Assembly (NCBI GenBank): GCA_944393045.1
Contig: CALXYT010000009.1
Location: 1 to 50,567, forward strand
Length of the DNA stretch: 50,567 bases
Direction of reading: 5' to 3'
Source of the DNA: an uncultured Succinivibrionaceae bacterium
GTDB lineage: Bacteria; Pseudomonadota; Gammaproteobacteria; Enterobacterales; Succinivibrionaceae
Shown: positions 17,696-26,900 of the stretch, piece after piece
Position numbering within the stretch: the stretch's first letter is position 1
How the letters are laid out: each line of letters begins with the position of its first letter
Translations under genes and position numbers: made by a program
The notes under the pieces: model-generated
Seen by the model: only the letters and a program-made list of their open reading frames with translations
Database searches by the model: none
What the model was told of the DNA's origin: nothing

Positions 17696-19441
17696 TTAGA
17701 TATCAACAACAACCTTAGTAGCCACAGCTAACTGATAGATAATTTGCATAATATCTTTAGCAAGCTGCATATTTTTGCTATCAAATCTAGGTATTACCAT
17801 AATTTGGTCGCCAGGTTTAATGCCAAGATCTTCAACTTTACCAACCTCGCCATTAGCCTTAATTACTAAAATAAACTTATCATCAGCTCGGTTTGATACG
17901 CCGCCAGCAGCTGCCAGGTAGTCATCAATTGACATATTCTTATCAAAGGTAACAACTTTAGGGAGCATTACCTCACCAGAGATAAAGACTACATCACTTG
18001 CTTGTGGAATAATAATTTCATCACCATCTTCTAATCTAATATCAGAGATTACATTACCACGTGAAACTACTACAATTCCATCAGGTTTTACTAGACTTGC
18101 ACGTTTTACAAAGTCCTGAATTAAAGTTGCTTCCTGTACACGAATTTGTGCCTCATCTACAGATGATGAGGTAGCTGTTAAGGCACTTTGTTCAAGACGG
18201 CGCAGAGAATTTGCAATGGTAACTCTTTGCTGCTCGGCAACAGAACGGCGCTTCAGATAAACATTCTTAACATCAGCAAGTAGTGGATCTACCTCGATAA
18301 AAGAGAGTACCTGACGTAAAGTAGTGTTTTTATTTATCGGAAATCTTGATTGTCCTGAGATAGAACCACTAACTTTGGCGATAATTGTCTCACCTCTAAC
18401 ATCTGCCACAAAGTCAATTAAATCACCGTTATTTAACGTATAGGAGTTAAATTTATCTAAAGTTAAGTAGTAGTGCACCGGCACGTTATTCTTAATAGAT
18501 GCTATACTTACATGTGATACTTTACTTGATGGAGATACCATCTTAACTAATGATGCACCAGTTGACTCATTAGCAGTATTTTTTAATTCGTAAAGACCTT
18601 CTTGTTTAATAAGACCGCGAACAGCAACTTCACAGTTTTTTTCAGCAACTAAAATTACATCGCCATCGTGAAGTTTAATTTCAGGTTTATTACCATTAAA
18701 GAGAAAATCGTACAGATCAAAAGTTGCGATTACTTTACCATCACGCTTAACTTTAATATTTCTAAAAGAACCACGTGAAAAATCAATACCACCGGCACGG
18801 TCAATAAAGGCTAAAAGGGAATCATATGCCCCACCTGCATATTGACCAGGATTTGTCACAAAACCTGTCACAAAAACCCCAATTGGCTGAGAGCTCTGTA
18901 GGTTTAGATAAACTTCAATGTTGCTGGTAAAGGTAGATGAAATCTTATTCTTTACAGCCTGCTGAAGCTGAGCATTGGTGATGCCACGTACATTAATAGG
19001 ACCTACTTCAGGAATGAAGATATTACCTTGCTGATCTACCGCTAAAACATCATCGTATTGCTTAGCCCCCCAGATTCTAAGCACAATACGGTCACCTGGA
19101 CCAATACGATAATCTGGGTTATTGCTATCTGAGTAGGTATTAGCAAAGTGGCCTTTAAATAAGCTTGCCCCAAAAGGTAAGATAGCACCTTGTTCTTCGT
19201 TATTGTAATTACTTTGTGCCCAGGCAGGGTGACCGGTTTCTTCTGCCTGTACCTTATATTGCTGCTGTATAAGTTGATTATTATCATATAATCCCCAGTT
19301 ACTATTGATAGTACGTGCCTGAGGTAAATTTGCTACTGCATTATTAACATTACCTGCACTGGCAGGAGCTGCTAATGAGTACGAATTAAAGGCGCTTGCG
19401 ATAATGGTAATTATAGTGGCTGAAAGTGTAGATATTTTCAT
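17696..19441 (-). CDS. kpsD: KpsD-type capsule polysaccharide export protein
   Basis: Polysaccharide export protein of the OPX family, expected to carry capsule through the periplasm and outer membrane. A signal peptide (MKISTLSATIITIIASAFNS, cut near SLAAPASA) is followed by the poly-export domain (YRIGPGDRIVLRIWG, DQQGNIFIPEVGPINV) and several SLBB repeats (GFVTNPGQYAGG, RGLIKQEGLYELKN, SGEVMLPKVVTFDKN). At 581 residues it matches KpsD (about 560) better than the lipoprotein Wza (about 380), and there is no lipobox cysteine. It is last in the leftward operon, 10 bp behind kpsE, with AGGAGT before its ATG. Confidence 0.9.
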   Translation of the reverse strand: MKISTLSATIITIIASAFNSYSLAAPASAGNVNNAVANLPQARTINSNWGLYDNNQLIQQQYKVQAEETGHPAWAQSNYNNEEQGAILPFGASLFKGHFANTYSDSNNPDYRIGPGDRIVLRIWGAKQYDDVLAVDQQGNIFIPEVGPINVRGITNAQLQQAVKNKISSTFTSNIEVYLNLQSSQPIGVFVTGFVTNPGQYAGGAYDSLLAFIDRAGGIDFSRGSFRNIKVKRDGKVIATFDLYDFLFNGNKPEIKLHDGDVILVAEKNCEVAVRGLIKQEGLYELKNTANESTGASLVKMVSPSSKVSHVSIASIKNNVPVHYYLTLDKFNSYTLNNGDLIDFVADVRGETIIAKVSGSISGQSRFPINKNTTLRQVLSFIEVDPLLADVKNVYLKRRSVAEQQRVTIANSLRRLEQSALTATSSSVDEAQIRVQEATLIQDFVKRASLVKPDGIVVVSRGNVISDIRLEDGDEIIIPQASDVVFISGEVMLPKVVTFDKNMSIDDYLAAAGGVSNRADDKFILVIKANGEVGKVEDLGIKPGDQIMVIPRFDSKNMQLAKDIMQIIYQLAVATKVVVDI

Positions 19442-19451
19442 GAAAGTACTC

Positions 19452-21203
19452 CTAGAATCCCATGTGTTCTTTTATAGCAGCTATAACTAACGAGCAAATA
19501 AGCACAGTAGCTGTAAGACCGATAAATATATAGAATGAGAATAAGAAAGGTTTTGGATAAAGCGATTCATCCGGTAATGATGGCTGAGTAATAGGAACAA
19601 CGTATAAACTCTTGGCCATATTCTGCATTTTGGCAATTTCTAAATTAGCAAGAGCTGTTTCTACTTGTTTTCTGGCAAATTCCGAATCAAGTAGAAGGTT
19701 CTCATATTGACCTGCCAATTCATTGATTGAGTTAATACCATCGGTAGCAGTTACTTTTGCTTTTTCTCGGGCAATCTGCTCACGCATAGCCTGTAACTGA
19801 GCTTTCTTATTTTTAACTTGAATAGTATTAGCACCTAAATACTGTTTCATTTGGGCTAATTCAGTTTCTACCTTTGTAGCTTCTCCTTCAAGAGCAATTA
19901 TATGCTCCTGTAGACCTGAGGCAGTAGTCTTAAGGTCAATATCTTTATGCTGATTACGGAAGATCTTTAAGGCACTTTGCGCATGTGAAAGTTTATCCTG
20001 AGCAAGCTTAAGCTCATTATTAGCCAGGCTTAAATTATCAGCTCGCTGCCTTTCGTTCATATCATTGATAAGTTGTTCACTTTGCTTAAGAATGTTTTGG
20101 GCAATCTGCTGAGCCATTTGAGGGGTATAGGCTCTAATGGTAAAGTTAATAATACCTGAGTCCTGATCTACCTGAACATTTGCTACACTATTCCAAAAAT
20201 CTATTTTATCTTTCTGGGTGGCATGAACATTAAGACGAGATATTAAGTCATAATTACTATCAGAATAATGCTTAATAATGTTTAATTCCTTATTAACATT
20301 ATTAAAAGCATCATAAGAACGAAGGTATTCCTCAACAATTAACACCTCATTAGATGTTGTTCCAGGCATCTTAAAGATTTGGGTTGCAATAGAAGGTACA
20401 GATGCTTGTGAAGATGAGGATTTAATAGCAAATTGCACCGTTGTTACATACATGCTTGATGCAAAAAACATAAAGTAAATAAATGAGGCAACAGTTGGTA
20501 TTAAGATAAAGATAATAAAAATCTTAATTGAAGGCGGAATAGCCGCAAACCAACGCACAAAACGAGAAATAAAGTTTGGTTTAATCACCTCATCTTTTGT
20601 TTCAGCTGCAATTATTGGCTCACCTTCAAGTACTGGTGCATTTGGATCAGTAGTTGCCCCTGTAGCTGGAGTAGGGTTAGTAGTTTGTAAATTACCACCC
20701 TGTGGTGCAGCAACATTAGGCATAACCTTTGGCTGTGGAGCAGGAGCTGGCTTAGGAGCCTGAGGCTGAGGAGCTGGTTTAGCTGGTTGTGGAGCTGGAG
20801 CTGCCTTAGGAGCCTGAGGCTGAGGAGCAGGAGCAGGAGCAGGAGCAGGTTTAGCCGGCTGTGGAGCAGGAGTTTCCTTAGGCGCCTGAGGCTGAGGAGC
20901 AGGTTTAGCTGGTTGTGGAACAGGTGCTGCCTTTGGATCCTGTGGTTGTGGAGCAGGTTTAGCTGGTTGTGGAGCAGGTGCTGCCTTAGGAGGCTGAGGA
21001 GCAGGAGCTGGTTTAGCCGGCTGTGGAGCTGCCTTTACAGGCTGAGGTGCTGGCGCTACCTTTGCTTGAGCCTCATTCTGAGGAGCGAGAGAAGGCTTTG
21101 CTACCTCAGGTTGTGGCTTTACCTCTTTAGCTATATTAGCTTGAGGCTCGTTTTTGTTGTTATTAGCAACATCTGGCTGTTGAGAATTAATGTTTTTTAG
21201 CAT
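19452..21203 (-). CDS. kpsE: KpsE/BexC-type inner-membrane capsule export protein with Pro-rich extension
   Basis: Periplasmic adaptor of the PCP-3 type that links the KpsMT transporter to KpsD. The core fits the family: a first membrane segment (IKIFIIFILIPTVASFIYFMFFA, near residues 225-250), a periplasmic domain with long heptad-like helices (residues about 380-520), a conserved PSLPDESLYPKP stretch, and a C-terminal membrane segment (FYIFIGLTATVLICSLVIAA). KpsE is normally about 380 residues; this one has 583 because about 200 extra residues precede the first membrane segment. They consist of Ala/Pro/Gln/Lys repeats and should lie in the cytoplasm. The gene overlaps kpsT by 17 bp. Confidence 0.9.
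   Translation of the reverse strand: MLKNINSQQPDVANNNKNEPQANIAKEVKPQPEVAKPSLAPQNEAQAKVAPAPQPVKAAPQPAKPAPAPQPPKAAPAPQPAKPAPQPQDPKAAPVPQPAKPAPQPQAPKETPAPQPAKPAPAPAPAPQPQAPKAAPAPQPAKPAPQPQAPKPAPAPQPKVMPNVAAPQGGNLQTTNPTPATGATTDPNAPVLEGEPIIAAETKDEVIKPNFISRFVRWFAAIPPSIKIFIIFILIPTVASFIYFMFFASSMYVTTVQFAIKSSSSQASVPSIATQIFKMPGTTSNEVLIVEEYLRSYDAFNNVNKELNIIKHYSDSNYDLISRLNVHATQKDKIDFWNSVANVQVDQDSGIINFTIRAYTPQMAQQIAQNILKQSEQLINDMNERQRADNLSLANNELKLAQDKLSHAQSALKIFRNQHKDIDLKTTASGLQEHIIALEGEATKVETELAQMKQYLGANTIQVKNKKAQLQAMREQIAREKAKVTATDGINSINELAGQYENLLLDSEFARKQVETALANLEIAKMQNMAKSLYVVPITQPSLPDESLYPKPFLFSFYIFIGLTATVLICSLVIAAIKEHMGF
20723..21059 (-). repeat. Tandem repeats coding Pro/Ala/Gln/Lys-rich tract in kpsE
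   Basis: Residues of about 48 to 160 of KpsE consist of imperfect units such as APAPQPAKPAPQPQAPK. At DNA level the unit is about 54 bp, built around GGTTTAGC(T/C)GG(T/C)TGTGGAGC on the plus strand, with shorter internal GCAGGA repeats. Copies differ by silent and replacement changes. All unit lengths are multiples of three, so changes in copy number would alter length without breaking the frame. Confidence 0.85.
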
Positions 21204-21852
21204 TACAGATTTCCGTATATTTGTTTATCGCCACAGCTAAATCGTCATAATAGGTGAGTGTTCCATTTTCTAATACTGCTCCACTTTGACAGTGGTGTTT
21301 AACTGATCCGATAGAATGGGACACGTAAATTAGAGTGGCACGTGCTTTAAGCTTTTCAAGTTCTCTGGTGGCTTTACTCCTAAAAGTCGCATCACCAACT
21401 GAAAATGCTTCATCGATTAAGTAAAAATCAAAGCCTATCGCTAAGGATAGACCAAATGCTAGCTTAGATTTCATACCAGATGAATATGTATTAATAGGCA
21501 TATTCATGTATTCACCAAGCTCAGTAAATTCTTCAACGTAGGAGGTGACCTGTTTTATATCAGCTCCATATATTCTTGATACAAACCTAAGGTTTTCTTT
21601 ACCAGTGAGAGACCCGTGAAAGCCTCCAGCAAAACCTACTGGCCATGAGACGCGTGATGTTCTAATAATGCGTCCTGAGTTAGGTTGTTCAGATCCACCG
21701 ATAAGTCTAATAAGCGTAGATTTACCAGCACCATTTAAACCTAATATGGCAGTAGAGTTACCTTCATTAAAATCTATACATACATCTTTCAGCACATGGT
21801 GAATACCATGTGCAGTTTTATATGAACGGTATACATGTTGTAAAGAAATCAT
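21187..21852 (-). CDS. kpsT: KpsT capsule polysaccharide ABC transporter ATPase
   Basis: ATP-binding subunit of the group-2 capsule exporter. Walker A is LGLNGAGKSTL, the signature is YSSGMKSKLAFGLS, and Walker B is FYLIDEAFSVGD. The open frame reaches up to 21936, but the ATG at 21852 is the right start. It overlaps the kpsM stop as ATGA, has AGGAG just upstream, and gives MISLQHVYRSYKT and 221 residues, the usual KpsT size. It lies between kpsM and kpsE. Confidence 0.95.
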   Translation of the reverse strand: MISLQHVYRSYKTAHGIHHVLKDVCIDFNEGNSTAILGLNGAGKSTLIRLIGGSEQPNSGRIIRTSRVSWPVGFAGGFHGSLTGKENLRFVSRIYGADIKQVTSYVEEFTELGEYMNMPINTYSSGMKSKLAFGLSLAIGFDFYLIDEAFSVGDATFRSKATRELEKLKARATLIYVSHSIGSVKHHCQSGAVLENGTLTYYDDLAVAINKYTEICNAKKH

Positions 21853-22643
21853 CTGTCTCTCCTGGTTCTGGCGTAGCGTTCCAGAAGCAGTCCTAAAGAT
21901 AAAGATGTTATCCCAAAAATTATCACATACATCCATGAGTAGTTATCTACTACATATGACGGATGAAAAGCATGTCTACAAAACTCTGTTAAATGAGAAA
22001 TAGGATTTAACATCATTATTTCTGCTATATCAGATGAAAATGAACTGGGAGAGAAGAACGCACCTGAGGTAAAAAACAAAAATCTAATAACAAATTGCAT
22101 CAATTGCTTTAATACAGGAACAAATACTGCCAATGAGGCAAAGAGCATTCCAAGACCTAAAGCATAAATAAATATCATTAGTAAGCAAAGGTACAAAGTG
22201 CCGTAATCGTAAATTACTATTGGTTCATGAATAATACTTGCAATACCTAACAATATAATAACAACAATTATTTCAGTAGTAAAAAGCACAATAATACGTG
22301 CAAGCATTACATCAAATTCGGTTACCTGTGGAAAGGAAAGTAATGATTTATTACTCTCCACAGCAGTAAGACATTTACTTATGCCAGAGGTGATAATAGT
22401 AGTTATCCCAAATCCAATAATAAGGTATGAAGCCACACTCATTCCATGAGGACAGGTAGACTTCATAAATTCACGCATTACCCAGAAGATTACCACATTT
22501 GAGGCAGTCTGAATTAACGCCCAAATATAACCTAAGTGCGTATGACCATAAATGGTATGAACTTCACGTAATATTAAGGCCAGGATAACTCTATATTGCA
22601 CTAAAAATGCGTTTTTTATAGTTGCAGCAGAATGTAAAGCCAT
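21849..22643 (-). CDS. kpsM: KpsM capsule polysaccharide ABC transporter permease
   Basis: ABC-2-type integral membrane subunit with six predicted membrane segments, 264 residues (the family has about 260). Visible features are the N-terminal amphipathic part with LALILREVHTIYGHTHLGYIW, hydrophobic segments such as SYLIIGFGITTIITSG and IIVVIILLGIASII, and the conserved FFTSGAFFSPSS and LNPISHLTEFCRHAF regions near the C-terminus. It starts eight bases after the lipoprotein gene and ends in an ATGA overlap with kpsT. Confidence 0.95.
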   Translation of the reverse strand: MALHSAATIKNAFLVQYRVILALILREVHTIYGHTHLGYIWALIQTASNVVIFWVMREFMKSTCPHGMSVASYLIIGFGITTIITSGISKCLTAVESNKSLLSFPQVTEFDVMLARIIVLFTTEIIVVIILLGIASIIHEPIVIYDYGTLYLCLLMIFIYALGLGMLFASLAVFVPVLKQLMQFVIRFLFFTSGAFFSPSSFSSDIAEIMMLNPISHLTEFCRHAFHPSYVVDNYSWMYVIIFGITSLSLGLLLERYARTRRDR

Positions 22644-22651
22644 TGTTTAGC

Positions 22652-23026
22652 CTATTTTTTTAGTGGTTTAACATAATGCCAGGTTTTTCTTTCTGCATTT
22701 TGGCATACAGCAAACTGAATATTAGCATTATTCACCTGGTAGTAAGCTTTTTTACAACGTTCACCTAAACCATTAGTATAGAAAGTTCCACTAAAAATAT
22801 TTACATTTTCACCTATAGGAGACCAAGGAAGGGTAATTTGAGTGTCGGTCATTGCCTCGCCAACACTTAAGGCAAATTGCTTGGTTTGTTCATCGGCTGC
22901 CGGTTCTTGATATGGAGTTGGGAGACTGGCTTTATGCTCAAGACCTCTTGGGGCGGAACAACCGGTAATTGAGGTAACAATAGTTAGACAAGAAAGAAGA
23001 ACGAGTTTACTAAAAAATTTTTGCAT
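22652..23026 (-). CDS. Small lipoprotein at the head of the capsule export operon
   Basis: A 124-residue predicted lipoprotein. The signal peptide ends in a lipobox, TSITGC, with the acylated cysteine at position 23. The mature part has a short disordered region (PTPYQEPAADEQ) and a C-terminal domain with two cysteines (GLGERCKKAYYQV and IQFAVCQNAE) and a final aromatic segment (KTWHYVKPL). The G-x-R-C...C...W pattern recalls the C-terminal part of common-antigen/surface-antigen lipoproteins; that similarity is tentative. Standard kps operons do not begin with such a gene. Its place eight bases before kpsM suggests a role in export or outer-membrane assembly of the capsule. Confidence 0.85.
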   Translation of the reverse strand: MQKFFSKLVLLSCLTIVTSITGCSAPRGLEHKASLPTPYQEPAADEQTKQFALSVGEAMTDTQITLPWSPIGENVNIFSGTFYTNGLGERCKKAYYQVNNANIQFAVCQNAERKTWHYVKPLKK

Positions 23027-23253
23027 AATACCTATAACACCTATAAAACCATAAATAACAATATGTCATAAAGTAATAAACCAATAAATTAAGATGCTAA
23101 GCTTAATTTAATATGAACATTATTGCCGTTATGGAACTTTTTAATAATTTTCACCAGAACTACAACTATTTGTTGAGCCACTTTTTCAATCTTTTTTGCA
23201 TTATTAAGATTGGTGAAGTAGCCAGGATATATACCCCGCAATTACAAACCGTT

Positions 23254-23285
23254 ATTATACTGTATTTATGTTAATTATGCCATAA
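23254..23285 (-). promoter_or_regulatory. Putative promoter of the leftward capsule export operon
   Basis: On the minus strand TATAAT lies at plus-strand 23259-23254, with no strong -35 (TGGCAT at 17 bp). It would give a leader of about 220 nt before the lipoprotein ATG. The leader contains an inverted repeat CAATCTT/AAGATTG at about 23187-23213. I found no JUMPstart or ops element, the RfaH target seen in E. coli capsule operons. Confidence 0.35.
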
Positions 23286-23681
23286 AGCTTGCAATAATTT
23301 TAACAATTGTAGTACTTCTGTAAGGTTAAAAAGGGAGGTTTTAGAGGAAGAAGTGGTTTTGACTAAAGATGAAAACAGCTATTATGATTCCTAAAAAGTT
23401 AAGGGGGAACTATTAGGAAATCAGTAAATTAGAAAGGAAGGAAATAAGCAGGAAACTTAATTATGAAAAGTAGTCAAATCAGAATGTACAAAAAATGATA
23501 TAGAGGGCAGAAAATTAAAAAAATTGAAATTTAAGAAACTTTAAACTAAAAAAAATAAATATGTTAAAAATTAAATAGTGCAGGATATCAGACTTCCTAG
23601 AAAATCTTGTTTATTTTTAGTTAAAGCAATTTTAAACTTTTGCGTGGTAATGTTTTTAACCGTGCTTTTTTTGTTATATGT

Positions 23682-23710
23682 TTGTTTAATGCATATGACT
23701 TTGCTATAAT
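23682..23710 (+). promoter_or_regulatory. Promoter of the PKS gene
   Basis: TTGTTT (23682-23687), a 17-bp spacer and TATAAT (23705-23710), with the upstream TGn of an extended -10 (TGCTATAAT). Transcription would start near 23717, leaving a leader of about 257 nt before the GTG start codon at 23974. Confidence 0.55.
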
Positions 23711-23973
23711 TTGCGCTTAAGGCTACTAATTGGAGCTTATAAGCAGTTTTTAAGAAAGTTTGCGGTCTAATCACTTAGCTAATTAAGTATAAAAAGATGT
23801 AACATAAAAGTAGACTTATACTTGTTTATCTAGATGGTTAAAATATTTTTTAGTTTTATATGTCTTATAAAGAAAAATATTCACTATCGGTTTAAATCGA
23901 TTTAGTTGGTATAAATATAAAAACTAAAACAATAGAATTATACAAAATATAATAAAAAGTATAAGGAGGATAA

Positions 23974-26900
23974 GTGAGTAAAAAAAATAAAGTTGCTATT
24001 ATTGGTTTAGGTTTTAGACTTCCAGGAAATTTACGCTCCTTAGATGAGCTTTATCAGGCTCTAATGAATAAATCCTCACTTATTAAACCATTATCTGATG
24101 ATCGCTTTGATACCGAACTTTTTAAGACAGGTTTTGATGCAAAGGGGCATAGCCGTACTTTTAATGCAGGCGTTGTAGATGATATTTATGGCTTTGATGG
24201 TAATGCTGTAAAGATATCTAAAAAAGAAGCCCAAAGTATGGATCCACAGCAAAGGTTATGCCTTGAAATGGCAATCGATGCGCTAATTAGTGCCAATATT
24301 ACCTCCGAACAAATTAAAAATACTCAAACTGCCGTATTTATAGGTGCTGCATCTCCTGATATTGCTTTATCACGTGCCGATGATTTTGCGTCATATTCTC
24401 CATTTAGTATGACAGGTACTAATTTAAGTATTATTTCTAACCGTCTTTCTCATTACTTTGATATTCACGGTCCTTCAATGACCATTGATACAGCTTGCTC
24501 CTCATCTATGGTGGCATTAACTGAGGCTGTATCATATATTAGATCCAATAAAGATAAGATGTGCTTGGCAGGTGGGGTGAATGTGTTGCTTTCACCTATG
24601 GGGTTTGTGGGGTTTTCACAGGCGCATATGCTCTCACCAGATGGGTTATGTAAAGTATTTGATGAAGATGCCAATGGTTATGTACGTGCTGAAGGTGGCG
24701 CTGTTTTATTATTAAAAGATTATGATAAAGCAGTAGCCGATGGCGATCATATTTATGCAAGTATAGTTGATGCTAAAGTAAACCAAGATGGTAGAACTCC
24801 AGGTATATCTTTACCTTCTGAAAAAGCCCAGCAGACCTTACTTGAGGATATTTATCAAGATATCGATTTAACAAGGCTTGCCTATATTGAGGCTCATGGC
24901 ACTGGCACAAAAGTAGGAGATCCTATTGAAACCTCAAGTATTGGTCATGCCGTTGCCCAAAAAATTGCGCATGATTATAACCGTAAACTTTTAGTAGGCT
25001 CTATTAAGTGTAATGTAGGTCATCTTGAAACAGCTTCTGGTATGGCTGGACTTCTTAAGGCAATTGCCATTTTGGAAAATGGCGTAATTCCACCAAATAT
25101 TCATGTAAAGACCTTAAATAAAAAGATTGATTTTAATAACCTTGGTTTAACTCCGGTACTTGAGGCAACTGAATTACCAGATGTTAATGGACTTCCGTTA
25201 ATTGGTATTAACTCCTTTGGTTTTGGGGGAACTAATGCCCATGTTATCTTAGAAAAGGCGCAGGATAATAAAGAAGAAAAAGCAGAAAATAATTTAGCAC
25301 AAAAATCTGAAAAACATTTAGAACAATCAAATACTAAAGAATGCACTTTAACCCCGCTAATGCGCATAAGTGCGGCCTGCGATGAGGCGCTTTTAGAAGA
25401 GGCTAAAGCTATCTCAAAAATTATCACTAAAGATAATTACTTAAATGTGGCTTCTACCTTATTTTATTGCCATGAAATATTTGATAAAGAGCTTTTTATT
25501 AAAGCCCCGAGTTTTGAGGAATTAAAGGCAAATCTTGATGAGTTTATTAAAGAGCCAACCGCGGAGCATGAGAATTTAGTGCAGATTACTAAACCTCGTG
25601 CTTATAAAAAGGCGATGTTGGTATTTTCAGGGAATGGTTCGCAGTATGTTAAGATGGGCTGTGAGCTTTTATCTGCAAATCCACTCTTTAGTTCCTTTAT
25701 TAAAGATATTGATAAAGAATTACAAAAGTATCAGTCATGGTCAGTTTTAGAGTATTTGGCAAAAGATAAGGCTGACTGGGATTTAACTGATACTGAAATT
25801 TTACAGCCAATATTATTTGCTATTGAATTATCACTTTATAAGTTATTGCAAGCTTATGGCATAACTTGCCATGGGGTATGTGGTCATAGTGTTGGTGAAA
25901 TTGCAGCAGCTTGTGCTTGTAATGCATTAACTATGAGCGATGGGTGCAGAGTAATTGTAAGTAGATCTCGCAACCAAGCTAAGACCGTTAATACAGGTGA
26001 TATGGCAGTAATTAAGCTTAACAGCAAGGAGCTTAATAAGTTACTTTCAGACGCTAAGTACAATAAGGTACAGATAGCTGCTTCTAATACTTTAGATAGC
26101 TTTACTCTTAGTGGTGATAAAGAGCAATTAGTAGCGCTTGTTGATTACTGTAAAAAGCACCTTGGTATTGGTGCTAAATTATTAAACCTTAATTATCCAT
26201 TCCATAGCTCACTGATGGATCCTATAAAAGAGGGGCTTGAGAGTGATTTACAAGGTCTGGAGCATAAGCCTCTAACTATTGATTTTTACTCAGGTGTTAG
26301 TGATTTAGTAACTAAGAACGAAACCCTTGGTGATAATTACTGGTGGCATAATATTCGTGAGGAAGTGCATTTTTATCGTGCTATAAGTCATGCAATTGAT
26401 AATGGGTTTGATTGCTTTATTGAACTTGGACCTCGTGATATATTGTTAAATTACGTAAAAGATATCGCCCGTTCAAAAGATACCGAGGTTGATACTTATG
26501 CTTTTACCACTAAGAATCACCAGAAAATTTCCAGTCTTTTAGGAACCTTTATAGCATCAACGTTATTTACTAATAAAGAGGTACTCTTTAATAAAGACCT
26601 AATCGATAGAACTATTGTTTTTCCGCCTTACCCATTTATTAAGGTTAATACCGAGCTTACATCTACCACTAGCTGCTTAGGTACCTTTAGATATGACTAT
26701 AATGAAACCTTAGGTAAAAAGGCTCCATTAACTAATAATAGCTTTATTAACGAAATTGATTTATCACGTAATTCTTACTTAAAGGGACATGTTGTTTTAG
26801 GAAAAACCTTAACACCGGCAGCGTTCTTTTTAAGTATGGTGACATCTGCTGCAAGATCTATTAGTAAAAAGATGCATATTGCAGCCCTTGATGATTTTAT

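Larger units (their letters stand above)
23027..23973. other. Divergent regulatory region between the two capsule operons
   Basis: 947 bp of very AT-rich sequence separating the leftward kps operon from the rightward PKS gene. Besides the two putative promoters it contains several runs of purines on the plus strand (about 23330-23520) and an eight-base inverted repeat AAGTATAA / TTATACTT at about 23786-23823 in the PKS leader. A 67-codon minus-strand frame at 23571-23774 has no ribosome site and looks accidental. Confidence 0.6.

Noticed and set aside
20787..21200. Plus-strand ORF of 137 codons rich in Arg, Leu, Ser and Trp
   Set aside because: It is the antisense of the Pro/Ala/Gln repeats of kpsE; its odd composition follows from reading those repeats backwards.
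23571..23774. Minus-strand ORF of 67 codons in the divergent capsule promoter region
   Set aside because: Starts with GTG without a ribosome site, and it overlaps the best PKS promoter; composition looks random.
23027..23973. JUMPstart/ops (RfaH) element for the capsule operons
   Set aside because: GTAGCCAGG at about 23219 is superficially similar, but the ops core GGCGGTAGC is not present on either strand.
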